From: Bacteroidales bacterium
GTDB lineage: Bacteria > Bacteroidota > Bacteroidia > Bacteroidales > UBA932
Direction of reading: 5' to 3'
Assembly (NCBI GenBank): GCA_017647795.1
Contig: JAGCJX010000029.1
Location: 62,001 to 126,000 of the forward strand
Length of the DNA: 64,000 bases
The notes beneath the pieces are model-generated. The model saw only the letters and a list, made by a program, of their open reading frames with translations. It ran no database searches and had not been told where the DNA came from. This document shows, piece after piece, positions 52,509 to 62,283 of the stretch; the stretch's first letter is position 1; the number at the start of each line of letters is the position of its first letter. The position numbers and the translations under genes were made by a program.

Positions 52509-53021
52509 TCACGAATTGTCCTCGCCTTTGTTGTCGGGTTTGTTACCATTGTCCACTGCCTCCCCGCCACGGACCAGTTGGGCATAGGTCACACCCCGTT
52601 CCTGCAGCAACCGACGGCTCAAGGTCCGCGTGTCGTGAAAGCCAGCAACGGCATAAAAATCAATGTCCTGCCGTTGCAATTCCTCCCGGAGTCCCTCGTT
52701 GCAAAGCACCTTGTCCAGCTCCTGCAGCCGCAACCGGAAAAGGTAGTCCCGGAAATTCACTCCCGCAATTGCCATTGCCCGCGAGAGATAGGTCCGATTC
52801 GTCCCAACTTTCCGGGCCATTTTCTCCAAATTCATGTGCGGAATCAGATACAACCGCTCGGACCGGACCTGCTGGTCCACGCGCTCAAACAACTGCTGCA
52901 TCCGCTCGTACTCCCGACGACTAGCCTCCTGCTCCGCAGCAGACGGTCCCCACTCCCACAGAAAATTCCACCAATAGTCAACTCCACCCTTCTTTCCTTT
53001 CTTTTCCTCATACTTTTTCAT
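52509..53021 (-). CDS. AraC-type helix-turn-helix protein, soluble
   Basis: 170-aa protein. Residues ~65-150 form an AraC-like DNA-binding domain (MNLEKMARKVGTNRTYLSRAM, FRDYLFRLRLQELDKVL, FHDTRTLSRRLLQERG). The N-terminal 60 residues are basic then charged helix, with no membrane segment or ligand domain. It overlaps the membrane AraC gene upstream by 14 nt; the two share the KVGTNRTYLS/EVGTNRAYLS motif and probably arose by duplication. Confidence 0.72.
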   Translation of the reverse strand: MKKYEEKKGKKGGVDYWWNFLWEWGPSAAEQEASRREYERMQQLFERVDQQVRSERLYLIPHMNLEKMARKVGTNRTYLSRAMAIAGVNFRDYLFRLRLQELDKVLCNEGLREELQRQDIDFYAVAGFHDTRTLSRRLLQERGVTYAQLVRGGEAVDNGNKPDNKGEDNS

Positions 53022-53934
53022 GCCGTTTTCGCTGCTTCACTTCCCTACACCACTCGCTCGGACTCTGCCCGGTATTCAACTTGAACGCAAAGGTAAACGA
53101 AGAATAATTCTTAAATCCACATTGCTGACACAGCCTCGCCAGCGGAATGTGGGGATCTTCCTCAAACAACTGCATCGCCTCCCGGATCCGGAAAGCATTG
53201 ACCAACTCCCGGAAATTCACCTGCAGCTCAATGTTGACACATTTGGACAGGTAAGCCCGGTTGGTTCCCACCTCCAGGGCCACTTCATCAATGGTCAGGT
53301 TCGGCTTCAAATACAGTTTGCGGTCGCGAAGCAAGCGCAGGAGTTTGCCAGGAATCGTCCCCGCTTCAAAATCATCGGGCGGGAAACGAAAGGTCAAGGG
53401 CTCGGCCGGCTCCTCAGCAACGGACGAAACCGCACCCTCTGTATCCACCATCCCGACGACCATCGACGTCGCGGAATCTCGTACCCGATACAACGCACCC
53501 AACCGTTCTCGCCATTGCAAAACGAGTTGTATATGCAACAGAAGCACACTCAGAAACGACAGCACGTTGCCCAACGGGCCGAACACCAGGAGCAGACAAG
53601 CCAGCAAGTAGATCCCTGCCCCTCCCATCAAGACCCGCTGCGTCTTTTCCTCCTCGCCACAGAGCGCCACGTACCAGACCCGGGCCTGGTACACCAGAAA
53701 AAGCAGAGCCTGTTGAAAGAAACGGCTCCAAAAAGCAGTTTCCGAGACACTTTCGAGCAGAAAACATTCCATCAAAAACACAAACACCATTGACAAACAG
53801 CCCATCAGGTAACTCATTGGAAAGACCGATGAAATCTGTCGGTAACGGTAGTACGAAAAAAGGGCAGCAGTCCCATAGACTACTACCCAAATCAAATGCG
53901 GCAATCCCGCCTCTATAATCCAATGTCGCATCAT
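53008..53934 (-). CDS. AraC-family regulator with N-terminal membrane domain
   Basis: 308 aa from ATG 53934. Residues 1-145 carry four to five hydrophobic helices; residues ~205-305 form an AraC DNA-binding domain (LTIDEVALEVGTNRAYLSKCV, LCQQCGFKNYSSFTFAFKLNTGQSP). The reading frame extends to an ATG at 53976, but that codon lies in an 18-nt palindrome next to the promoter and would leave almost no leader. Overlaps the next AraC gene by 14 nt. Target unknown. Confidence 0.75.
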   Translation of the reverse strand: MMRHWIIEAGLPHLIWVVVYGTAALFSYYRYRQISSVFPMSYLMGCLSMVFVFLMECFLLESVSETAFWSRFFQQALLFLVYQARVWYVALCGEEEKTQRVLMGGAGIYLLACLLLVFGPLGNVLSFLSVLLLHIQLVLQWRERLGALYRVRDSATSMVVGMVDTEGAVSSVAEEPAEPLTFRFPPDDFEAGTIPGKLLRLLRDRKLYLKPNLTIDEVALEVGTNRAYLSKCVNIELQVNFRELVNAFRIREAMQLFEEDPHIPLARLCQQCGFKNYSSFTFAFKLNTGQSPSEWCREVKQRKRHEKV

Positions 53935-53958
53935 TGATAGTTCCTCCAACGATTTGGG

Positions 53959-53976
53959 ATGTGTAAAATTACACAT
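53959..53976. promoter_or_regulatory. 18-nt perfect palindrome, candidate operator
   Basis: ATGTGTAA-AA-TTACACAT: two perfect 8-nt arms. It lies 11 nt downstream of the -7 box at 53987-53994 and 24 nt before the chosen ATG, where a bound dimer would block transcription. Confidence 0.5.
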
Positions 53977-53986
53977 TCTGAACTAC

Positions 53987-53994
53987 CAAAAGTA
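53987..53994 (-). promoter_or_regulatory. -7 promoter box of the AraC pair
   Basis: Minus-strand TACTTTTG, matching TANNTTTG, followed downstream by the palindrome. No clear -33 TTG. Confidence 0.45.
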
Positions 53995-54071
53995 CGATAA
54001 AGGCCTAAGTAAGAAAGATTTTGCGCTTTTAAGAAATTTAAAAAAATATAGATTTCTCAAAAATTCTCAAA

Positions 54072-54971
54072 CTATTGACGGTTTTGGTCGAAACCTTGTC
54101 CGTACACACCGGAAACCGCGCCAGTAGACAGGAACGCATCGCGGTCCACTTCGCGCACAATGCGCATCGCAAAGTTAATTTCCGTCTTGCGAGCAATCAC
54201 CAAAAGGATCTTGCCTTCTTTTTTGGTAAACCAGCCGGTACCGTCCAACACGGTCACACCGCGGTGCAACTCGTTGGTGATTCGGTCTGCGATCTCTTCG
54301 TATTTCTTGGAGAAGATGAACATTTGCACCGATTGTTTGCTACCGGACAAGAACATATCCAAAGCGGTTCCGCAGACAAAAATCAGGATGTAACCGTATA
54401 CCAAGGTTGCCATACGGTCTCCAAAACCTTGTTCGCTCGGCACCAAAAGGGACGAAGCCACGATAAAGATATCCAAGAGCAGCAGCAGACGGCCCGGAGA
54501 AATGTTGTAGAATTTGTTGATCATCAAGACCACAATATCGGTACCTCCGGTACTTCCTCCTTGGTTGAAGGTAATACCAATACCGACACCGGACATCACA
54601 CCCCCGATGATGGTACACAACAAATCACCGTTGCTGGACATTTGGTCAATGAATTCTTGCGGAATGACCTGCGGCCAGACCTCGTACGCAAGGGAAGCGA
54701 CAATGATGGCAAAAACCGTCTTGACACCAAAGCCCTTGCCCAGGATCTTCAAAGCGATCAAGAGCAGAATCAAGTTGATAAGGAAGAAGGAGTAGGCTAC
54801 CGGAAAGCCAGTAATGTATTGGATCACAGCACCAATACCCGATACACCACCCCCTACCAGGTTGTTCGGAATCAAAAAGATAGACCAACCACCGGTGTAA
54901 CACAACAAACCGAGGGTAATGATCACATACGCTTTGACTTCCTGCAGGATTTTTTTAGTAACAGGATTCAT
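54072..54971 (-). CDS. YitT family membrane protein (DUF161-DUF2179)
   Basis: 299 aa. Five or so transmembrane helices at residues ~15-205 (LGLLCYTGGWSIFLIPNNLVGGG, ITFNQGGSTGGTDIVVLMINKF) then a soluble DUF2179 domain (QSVQMFIFSKKYEEIADRI, AVSGVYGQGFD). YitT-type proteins have no settled function, though transport is suspected. It follows leuS by 19 nt on the same strand. Confidence 0.87.
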   Translation of the reverse strand: MNPVTKKILQEVKAYVIITLGLLCYTGGWSIFLIPNNLVGGGVSGIGAVIQYITGFPVAYSFFLINLILLLIALKILGKGFGVKTVFAIIVASLAYEVWPQVIPQEFIDQMSSNGDLLCTIIGGVMSGVGIGITFNQGGSTGGTDIVVLMINKFYNISPGRLLLLLDIFIVASSLLVPSEQGFGDRMATLVYGYILIFVCGTALDMFLSGSKQSVQMFIFSKKYEEIADRITNELHRGVTVLDGTGWFTKKEGKILLVIARKTEINFAMRIVREVDRDAFLSTGAVSGVYGQGFDQNRQ

Positions 54972-54990
54972 AGTATTCGTTTAGTAATGA

Positions 54991-57753
54991 TTAGTAAACA
55001 ATGTTGATGATTTTTCCCGGCACCACGATGATTTTCTTGATGGGTGCACCGGCCAAATATTTTTCACAGTTCGGATCTGCCAACGCAGCGGCTTCCACTT
55101 CTTTCGGAGACAACGATTTTGACAACGAAATCTTGAAACGCATCTTGCCGTTGAAAGAAACCGGATACTCGCAGGTATCTTCAACGGTGTATGCTTCTAC
55201 ATACGTCGGGAAGGTTGCTCCTGAAATGCTTTCCTCGTGACCCAAGGCTTCCCAAAGTTCTTCGGCCAAGTGGGGTGCAAAAGGAGAAAGCAAAATGGTC
55301 AAGGCTTCCAGGATCTCACGGTTGTGGCATTTCAAATCGGTCAACTCATTCACCGCAATCATGAAGGCACTCACTGAAGTGTTGAAAGAGAATCCTTCGA
55401 TGTCGGTTTCGACCTTGTGGATCAACTTGTGCAACACCTTCAAGGCGGCTTTGTCCGCCGGTGCATCGGTTACGATGTTTTCACCTTCGCGGAAATAGAG
55501 TTTCCATACCTTGCGCAAGAAGCGGTGTACCCCGTCAATACCCTTGGTATCCCAAGGTTTCGATTGTTCGAGGGGGCCCAAGAACATTTCGTACATACGT
55601 AATGTGTCAGCACCGTATTCTTCGCAGATGCGGTCCGGATTCACCACGTTGAACATGGACTTGCTCATCTTCTCAACCGCCCAACCGCAGATGTACTCGC
55701 CGTTTTCCAGAATAAATTCTGCGTTCGCATAGTCCGGCATCCAGTTGCGGAATGCTTCGGTGTCCAAACGGTCGTTCGTCACCAGATTCACGTCCACGTG
55801 GATTTCGGTAGTTTCGTATTGGTCTTTCAAGCCCAAAGAAACGAAGGTATTGGTGTTCTTGATGCGGTAAACAAAATTGGAACGACCTTGGATCATACCT
55901 TGGTTCACCAGCTTGCGGAACGGTTCTTTTTCACAGATATAGCCCAAGTCATAAAGGAATTTGTTCCAGAAACGGGCATAGATCAAGTGGCCGGTCGCGT
56001 GTTCGGTACCTCCGATGTACAAATCGACGCTGCGCCAGTACTCGTTGGCTTCGCGGCTCACCAAAGCCTCGTCGTTGTGCGGATCCATGTAGCGCAAGTA
56101 GTAGGCGCTGGAACCGGCGAAACCGGGCATGGTACTCTTTTCAATCGGATAGCCGTTGTAGGTCCAGTCCTTAGCACGTCCCAACGGAGGTTCACCCGTT
56201 TCGGTCGGCAAGAATTTGTCTACTTCCGGCAAGGTCAACGGCAATTCCGATTCCGGAATCGGACAAGGAACGCCTTCTTTGAAATACACCGGGAAAGGTT
56301 CTCCCCAATAACGTTGGCGGGAGAAGATGGCGTCACGCAAACGGAAATTCACTTTGCGACGGCCGATTCCCAACTCTTCCACACGGTTGATGGCGGCCGG
56401 GATAGCATCCTTCACCGACATACCGTTCAAGAAACCGGAGTTGCACATGATACCTTCTTTTGCATCAAAGCTTTCGTTGGAAACATCGGCCCCTTCGATC
56501 AACGGAATGATGGGCAAATTGAATTGACGGGCAAAGGCATAGTCACGGCTATCGTGAGCCGGTACCGCCATGATGGCACCGGTACCATAACCGGACAACA
56601 CGTATTCAGACACCCAAATCGGAACTTCCTCGCCCGTAAACGGGTTCTTCGCGTACGAACCGGTGAAGACCCCTGTTACCTTGCGGGTTTCTGCCATCCG
56701 TTCGCGTTCGGTTTTCTTGCGGGCTGCCACCAAATATGCCTCAACGGCTTCTTTTTGTTCCGGACGGGTCAACTTTTCAACCCATTCGCTCTCGGGTGCC
56801 AAGACCATGAATGTCACACCGAATACGGTATCCGCACGGGTGGTAAAGATGGTCATGTCGTATTCTTCGGTTCCGTTGGAAACCCGGAAAATCATTTCCG
56901 CTCCTTGGGAACGTCCGATCCAGTTGCGTTGCATGTCTTTCAACGAATCGGTCCACTCCAAATCTTCCAAATCGTTCAACAGACGTTCTGCATAGGCAGA
57001 CACACGCAACTGCCATTGTTTCATTTTCTTTTGCTCTACGGGGTGACCACCGCGGATGGAAATACCTTCCTTCACTTCGTCGTTGGCCAACACCGTTCCC
57101 AAAGCCGGACACCAGTTTACAGCGGTCTCCCCTTGGTAAGCAATGCGGTAATTCATCAGGATTTCTGCCCGTTTGGCTTCGTCGTAACCAGCCCATTCTT
57201 CGGCAGTAAACACGGGTACTTCTGAGCAAGCAGCATGCACACCGGCATTACCGGATGCAGCAAAAATGGCCTCCAGGGCTGCAATCGGTTCCGCACGTTG
57301 GGTATCGTAGTTGTACCAGTGACCGAACATTTGCAGGAACGCCCATTGGGTCCATTTGTAATAACCCGGATCGCAGGTCTTCACCTCACGGGACCAGTCA
57401 TACGAGAAACCGATACGGTCCAATTGCTCGCGGTAACGGGCGATGTTTTGGGTCGTCGTCGCCTCGGGATGTTTACCCGTTTGGATCGCATATTGTTCCG
57501 CCGGCAAACCGAAGGCATCGTATCCCATCGGATGGAGCACGTTGAAGCCTTTCAAACGTTTGTAACGGCTAAAAATATCACTCGCAATGTATCCCAGCGG
57601 GTGACCTACGTGCAAACCCGCTCCCGAAGGATAGGGAAACATGTCCAACACATAATACTTCGGCTTGCTCGGGTCAGCTTCTACGCGAAAAGTTCCACGT
57701 TCCGCCCAATTGCGCTGCCATTTCTTTTCAATCTCAGAAAAATTATACTCCAT
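54991..57753 (-). CDS. leuS: leucyl-tRNA synthetase
   Basis: 920-aa class Ia synthetase. The HIGH motif is HVGHPLGY near residue 48, the KMSKS motif is intact (EKMSKSMFN near 695), and an editing domain with TTRADTVFG and the long bacterial insertion are present. Some extra residues at ~150-190 ([27 protein letters not shown]) and 605-650 make it longer than the E. coli enzyme (860 aa), as usual in Bacteroidota. Start [16 protein letters not shown]. Confidence 0.95.
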   Translation of the reverse strand: MEYNFSEIEKKWQRNWAERGTFRVEADPSKPKYYVLDMFPYPSGAGLHVGHPLGYIASDIFSRYKRLKGFNVLHPMGYDAFGLPAEQYAIQTGKHPEATTTQNIARYREQLDRIGFSYDWSREVKTCDPGYYKWTQWAFLQMFGHWYNYDTQRAEPIAALEAIFAASGNAGVHAACSEVPVFTAEEWAGYDEAKRAEILMNYRIAYQGETAVNWCPALGTVLANDEVKEGISIRGGHPVEQKKMKQWQLRVSAYAERLLNDLEDLEWTDSLKDMQRNWIGRSQGAEMIFRVSNGTEEYDMTIFTTRADTVFGVTFMVLAPESEWVEKLTRPEQKEAVEAYLVAARKKTERERMAETRKVTGVFTGSYAKNPFTGEEVPIWVSEYVLSGYGTGAIMAVPAHDSRDYAFARQFNLPIIPLIEGADVSNESFDAKEGIMCNSGFLNGMSVKDAIPAAINRVEELGIGRRKVNFRLRDAIFSRQRYWGEPFPVYFKEGVPCPIPESELPLTLPEVDKFLPTETGEPPLGRAKDWTYNGYPIEKSTMPGFAGSSAYYLRYMDPHNDEALVSREANEYWRSVDLYIGGTEHATGHLIYARFWNKFLYDLGYICEKEPFRKLVNQGMIQGRSNFVYRIKNTNTFVSLGLKDQYETTEIHVDVNLVTNDRLDTEAFRNWMPDYANAEFILENGEYICGWAVEKMSKSMFNVVNPDRICEEYGADTLRMYEMFLGPLEQSKPWDTKGIDGVHRFLRKVWKLYFREGENIVTDAPADKAALKVLHKLIHKVETDIEGFSFNTSVSAFMIAVNELTDLKCHNREILEALTILLSPFAPHLAEELWEALGHEESISGATFPTYVEAYTVEDTCEYPVSFNGKMRFKISLSKSLSPKEVEAAALADPNCEKYLAGAPIKKIIVVPGKIINIVY

Positions 57754-57794
57754 TGTTTATCAATAACTTAATGAATTATCGTGCAATCAACCCA

Positions 57795-57823
57795 CAAAGG
57801 TATAAAAACTATCTTTTTTCCAA
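57795..57823 (-). promoter_or_regulatory. promoter of leuS
   Basis: Minus-strand TACCTTTG at 57795-57802 with TTG at 57821-57823, 18 nt apart, 41 nt before the leuS ATG. The -33 element lies in the 3' end of the M28-like gene. Confidence 0.6.
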
Positions 57824-59122
57824 TCTAAATTCGACCGGAATTGTGTATTTCACCCGCACTTTTCGTCCACTGAGCTGACCGGGTTTCCATTTCGGAGAAG
57901 CCGACACAACCCGAATTACTTCCTGGTCCAATGTCTCGTGTACGCTGCGTGCAATCTCGACATGGGTCACTTCCCCATTCGCCTCAACCACAAAGGACAC
58001 CATCACCGTTCCGGAAATTCCCTTGCTCACCGCATAATCGGGATAACGGAGATAATTGTACACCCATTGTTCCAAGAAACGACGTTCGTCTCCATGGAAG
58101 AATTGCGGTGCCTTGTCCACATCCTTCGGTCCGTACAAGTCCTCCTCTCCAGCCATCTTTCCGGCTTCCTGCTCCATCACAGCCTGTTCCATCTGCATCG
58201 GCTCTTCCATCCGGGAAGCCTCGACCACCAAACTCGTCGCATAGCCGCACAAGCCTTCCATGGCAACATAGTCCAGGGTCTTGGGCAGGTCCCGCATCGT
58301 ACCCGTTTCCAAAGTACGTCCCGAGGTCAGGACCAACGAAGGCACCCGACGCTCGTAGAAAGCCAAATAGTCCGAAGTCAGGGCCAAGCCCCCTTCCCAG
58401 ACCGGAGCCGGAAATCCGAAATCATCCCCCACACGCGTCAGCAGCGCTTCCATCTCTTGAAAAGGCCCCCCGGTGTAGTAGGCGTACTGATACCCTTGCT
58501 GCGGCCGGCCGACCTGGTGCAAATCCAACATCAAGGCCACCGAATCAATCTGCGAAAAAGCCCGGTTGGCAAAATACCAAGCCCCGGCCTGTCCTTGTTC
58601 GGACGCCCCAAAGGCCACAAAAATAACGGACCTACGTAGCAACAATTTCGCTTGAGACAGCTGTTGCGCCATCTCCAGCAACACAGAGAGCCCGGAAGCA
58701 TTGTTATCCGCACCCGGGAAGACCTGCTTTTCCTCCCGGCCGTTGCGTCGCAGCACATTTACACCCAAATGGTCCAAATTGGCACCGACCACCACATATT
58801 GGTTCCGCAATGCCGGATCACTTCCTTCCAGAATCCCCACGATATTTTGGGAATACAACGTATCTCCCGGCAAGGCAATGGAGAAATCCTGCCCCGTCCG
58901 CGGTGTAAGCATTTCCACGCCATACGAATGCAGGCAATCGAACACATACTCCGCCGCCAGACGTTCTCCTTCAGAACCCGCCTTACGACCTTGCAGGTGT
59001 TCGGCCGCCAAGGCCTCCACGTGTTTTTTCAAACGGTCTTCAACCGACTCCTGTGCGAAGCCCGACGGCATCGCCAGCAAAAGCAGCAATAAGCTGCAAA
59101 ACAAGAACTTCCTATTTTTCAT
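57809..59122 (-). CDS. M28-like (probably inactive) domain fused to TonB C-terminal domain
   Basis: 437-aa exported protein; signal peptide 1-23. Residues ~25-300 follow the M28 zinc-aminopeptidase fold (VVVGANLDHLG, PGADNNASGLSVLLEMA, VAFGASEQGQAG, LDLHQVGR). Key residues are changed: the first zinc His is Asn115, the catalytic Glu is Ser174, and the last zinc His in the segment after residue 268 is missing; Asp139, Glu175 and Asp200 remain. Residues ~340-437 form a TonB C-terminal domain (YPDYAVSKGISGTVMVSFVVE, SPKWKPGQLSGRKVRVKYTIPV). No transmembrane anchor other than the signal. Possibly a binding protein at the periplasmic face. Confidence 0.82.
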   Translation of the reverse strand: MKNRKFLFCSLLLLLLAMPSGFAQESVEDRLKKHVEALAAEHLQGRKAGSEGERLAAEYVFDCLHSYGVEMLTPRTGQDFSIALPGDTLYSQNIVGILEGSDPALRNQYVVVGANLDHLGVNVLRRNGREEKQVFPGADNNASGLSVLLEMAQQLSQAKLLLRRSVIFVAFGASEQGQAGAWYFANRAFSQIDSVALMLDLHQVGRPQQGYQYAYYTGGPFQEMEALLTRVGDDFGFPAPVWEGGLALTSDYLAFYERRVPSLVLTSGRTLETGTMRDLPKTLDYVAMEGLCGYATSLVVEASRMEEPMQMEQAVMEQEAGKMAGEEDLYGPKDVDKAPQFFHGDERRFLEQWVYNYLRYPDYAVSKGISGTVMVSFVVEANGEVTHVEIARSVHETLDQEVIRVVSASPKWKPGQLSGRKVRVKYTIPVEFRLEKR

Positions 59123-59205
59123 ACGCGCCGGTAAGTTAACAAGAATTAAGCCAAAAGAGGCCGGATGACGAAAGTCACCGGCCCCCAGATCATATCAGCA
59201 GGAGA

Positions 59206-60312
59206 TTACGCTTTGTAGAAAGGGGTCTTTACAACCACGGCTTTCAACAGACGGTCACGAACCTTGATGTAGATTTCGCTACCCAATTTGAAGAGCGGAG
59301 CCGCTACATAAGCCATACCCACAGCTTTCTTCACAGACGGGCCCATGGTACCAGAAGTCACGAAACCGATTTCGTTGCCTTCTGCATCGCATACGGGATA
59401 ACCGTGACGCGGAATACCACGATCCACCAATTCAAAACCAACCAATTTGCGTTTCAAACCTTCTGCTTTTTGGTTCAACATGTATTCTTTGTCCACGAAG
59501 TCACCTTTTTCTTCGCTGAATTTGGTCAACCAGTTCAAACCTGCTTCAAGGGGAGAAGTGGTGTCGTCGATATCGTTGCCATACAAGCAGAAGCCCATTT
59601 CCAAACGCAAGGTGTCACGAGCACCCAAACCGATGGGACGAATGCCTTCTTCCTTACCGGCTTCGAACACAGCAGCCCACAATTGTTCTGCATCTTCGTT
59701 GGCTACGTACACTTCGCATCCGCCTGAACCGGTGTAACCGGTGGTTGAGAGGATGGCGTTTTTGATACCGCCTACGGTCAATTTCTTGAAAGTGTAGTAT
59801 TCCATATCCACCACGTTTTCGTCGCAGATTTTTTGCATCACTTGCAAAGCTTTCGGACCTTGGATTGCCAATTGGCAGATTTCATCGGAAGCATTGTACA
59901 ATTCTTTACCCGGAGTGATGTTGAATTTAGGAGCGATGGCGCAGAGGTGGTTCCAGTCTTTTTCAATGTTAGCTGCGTTGGGAACCAACAAATAAGTTTC
60001 TGCATCGATGCAGTAAACCAACAAATCGTCTACGATACCGCCTTTTCCGTTCGGCATGCAAGAGTATTGTACTTTACCCGGATACAAAGCCGCTACGTCG
60101 TTGGTGGTTACGTATTGGAGGAACGCCAATGCGTTGGGACCTTTCACCCAAAATTCACCCATGTGTGACACGTCGAATACGCCAACTGCTTGACGAACCC
60201 AGTTGTGCTCGTCGTTGATACCTACGTATTCTACCGGCATGTTGTAACCAGCGAAGGGAACCATTTTGGCACCCAAAGCAATGTGTTTCTCAGTAAATGC
60301 TGTTGTTTTCAT
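59206..60312 (-). CDS. gcvT: aminomethyltransferase (glycine cleavage T protein)
   Basis: 368 aa from ATG 60312 ([10 protein letters not shown]). The T protein takes the aminomethyl group from lipoyl-H protein, giving methylene-THF and ammonia. Signatures: [30 protein letters not shown] in the N-terminal folate-binding region, [28 protein letters not shown] with the catalytic Asp region, and [20 protein letters not shown]. gcvH and gcvP are not in the window. An in-frame extension upstream has no family similarity. Confidence 0.93.
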   Translation of the reverse strand: MKTTAFTEKHIALGAKMVPFAGYNMPVEYVGINDEHNWVRQAVGVFDVSHMGEFWVKGPNALAFLQYVTTNDVAALYPGKVQYSCMPNGKGGIVDDLLVYCIDAETYLLVPNAANIEKDWNHLCAIAPKFNITPGKELYNASDEICQLAIQGPKALQVMQKICDENVVDMEYYTFKKLTVGGIKNAILSTTGYTGSGGCEVYVANEDAEQLWAAVFEAGKEEGIRPIGLGARDTLRLEMGFCLYGNDIDDTTSPLEAGLNWLTKFSEEKGDFVDKEYMLNQKAEGLKRKLVGFELVDRGIPRHGYPVCDAEGNEIGFVTSGTMGPSVKKAVGMAYVAAPLFKLGSEIYIKVRDRLLKAVVVKTPFYKA

Positions 60313-60335
60313 TTGATTATCGATTTGATTATTGA

Positions 60336-60812
60336 TTATTCGTGCAAGTTTTGTTGAATGTCGTAAATCCAAATGTCTTCCGGAGCGAAATCCATTCCGT
60401 ACATTTCGTCCATTTCGTAATAGGCAGCGCGGAATGTATCGTGTGCCGAAACAGCCACCGCATCAAATCCGTTTTTGAAGTGGATGGTTTGCGGACGGTA
60501 ACCTTCTTTTGTCAAAAGTTCCACCATCCGTTCCGCATTGGCTTGGGTCATAAAACTTCCCACAACCACGAAATAGCGACCTTCCAATTTCGGTTTCAAG
60601 GCTTCTTGGGCTTGAGCAAAAGCGATGGAATCTGCTTTTGCTTGTTGGATGGAGTCTCTCACAAAACGTGCACGGGCCTCCATTTCCGCTTCGATGCGCA
60701 TCCGTTCCAGGTCTTCAGAAGTCGGTTTTCCCAACATAGACCGAAAGAAATCACAGCTGCTGACCAGCATTGCCGTCGCCAAAAGCGCCATCAAGAATTT
60801 GGAAGTTCTCAT
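60336..60812 (-). CDS. SPOR-domain lipoprotein
   Basis: 158 aa. Lipoprotein signal ending MLVSSC (Cys20); a charged helix (residues 30-70); then a SPOR domain at ~78-150 ([23 protein letters not shown]) that binds denuded peptidoglycan at division sites. Common as a small lipoprotein in Bacteroidota. It precedes gcvT by 23 nt, so readthrough is possible though functions are unrelated. Confidence 0.85.
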   Translation of the reverse strand: MRTSKFLMALLATAMLVSSCDFFRSMLGKPTSEDLERMRIEAEMEARARFVRDSIQQAKADSIAFAQAQEALKPKLEGRYFVVVGSFMTQANAERMVELLTKEGYRPQTIHFKNGFDAVAVSAHDTFRAAYYEMDEMYGMDFAPEDIWIYDIQQNLHE

Positions 60813-60903
60813 ACAAAAGGGTATTAAAGTTAATCGAACAAATTTAGGGATTTATCATACAACGACAAAAAAAATGTATATTTACAAATTAAAAGTAGAT
60901 TCT

Positions 60904-62262
60904 ATGAATTCCAATACAAAAAACTTACTCCGACGCTTCCTAACAACGTTCCGCGACATCACCCGCCTGGTTGATGACCTCGACCTGGAAGGTGCTACCG
61001 CCAACATAACCCGCAACATTTCCTTCAAAGGCCCCAACGTCTACATTTTGGTAGCGGCCATTGTCATCGCTTCCGTCGGTCTGAATGTCAACTCCATTCC
61101 AGTCATCATCGGTGCCATGTTGATTTCACCGCTGATGGGCCCGATCATCGGAGTCGGTTATGCGATGGGAGTCAATGACATGCAGACCCTCCGCAAAGCA
61201 GCAAAGAACCTGTTGATCATGGTCCTTTTCAGCCTTTGTGCCTCGTGTTTCTACTTCCTCGTGACACCGTTGTCCCTGGAAAACCCTTCCGAACTCCTGG
61301 CCCGGACCAATCCGACCATCTTCGACGTACTCATTGCTCTGTTCGGTGGTTTTGCCGGCATCATTGAAATCAGCCGCAAAGAGAAAGGTTCCGTATTCTC
61401 CGGCGTGGCCATTGCAACTGCCTTGATGCCGCCTCTCTGCACCTGCGGCTATGCCATTTCAACCGGCCAATGGTCCTACCTGATCGGCGCCCTGTACCTC
61501 TTTTTCATCAACAGCGTTTTCATTGCCCTGGCTACCTTCATCACCGTCAAACACCTACATTTCCCGGAGACCAGCTTCTCCGATCCCCTGCGCCAACGCA
61601 AGGTACACCGGACCATCTCCATCCTGACCGTCATCCTCATCATCCCGAGCATCTACTCGGCCATTGTCGTGACGAAGGAAAACCGCATCAGCCTGCGGGT
61701 CAACGAATTCATCAAAGAGAACAAAACCCTGTCCCACAGCTACATCTACGACCACACAATCAACTTCCACGAAAAACCGGCCCAGGTTCGCATCGCCATT
61801 GCCGGAGACGCCCTCACCGAGACCGAAAAGGAAGTCTTGTACCAAAGTTTTGAGAAACACGGTCTGCTCCGCGACCAACTCATCATCCAACAAAACGTAG
61901 CGGACATGGAAAATCAAGGGGCCGACAAAGAACTCTTCATGAGTCTGTTCGAACGCAACGATCAAGAAATTTCCAAACGAGAGGAGCACATTGCCCGCCT
62001 CGAAAAAGAATTGAAGGCCTACCGCGAACAGACCCTGCCCTACGAACAGATCCTCCGCGAAATCCTGGCCCAACAACCGAACATCGAGAACTTCTCCATT
62101 GCCCGGGGAGCAACCGTCAATCCGCAGACCTTCCTCACCGAAGAGACCATCGTCGCCATCATCCATTGGAAGGAACCGCTGGCCGCTGAGGAATCACAAA
62201 AGATCGAGCACTGGCTCAAAGTACGCCTGGGCTTCAACAACTTGAAACTCGTACAATACTAA
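60904..62262 (+). CDS. DUF389 membrane protein
   Basis: 452 aa from ATG 60904 (MNSNTKNLLRRF). Five to six transmembrane helices at residues ~40-245 with the DUF389 signatures NVYILVAAIVIASVGLNVNS, GAMLISPLMGPIIGVGYAMG and GVAIATALMPPLCTCGYA. The C-terminal 200 residues are soluble, with a coiled coil (REEHIARLEKELKAYREQ). Function unknown. An upstream ATG at 60874 overlaps a TATATTTA promoter-like box and was not chosen. Confidence 0.87.
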   Translation: MNSNTKNLLRRFLTTFRDITRLVDDLDLEGATANITRNISFKGPNVYILVAAIVIASVGLNVNSIPVIIGAMLISPLMGPIIGVGYAMGVNDMQTLRKAAKNLLIMVLFSLCASCFYFLVTPLSLENPSELLARTNPTIFDVLIALFGGFAGIIEISRKEKGSVFSGVAIATALMPPLCTCGYAISTGQWSYLIGALYLFFINSVFIALATFITVKHLHFPETSFSDPLRQRKVHRTISILTVILIIPSIYSAIVVTKENRISLRVNEFIKENKTLSHSYIYDHTINFHEKPAQVRIAIAGDALTETEKEVLYQSFEKHGLLRDQLIIQQNVADMENQGADKELFMSLFERNDQEISKREEHIARLEKELKAYREQTLPYEQILREILAQQPNIENFSIARGATVNPQTFLTEETIVAIIHWKEPLAAEESQKIEHWLKVRLGFNNLKLVQY

Positions 62263-62283
62263 CCGGTCCGGCTACTACAGCGA

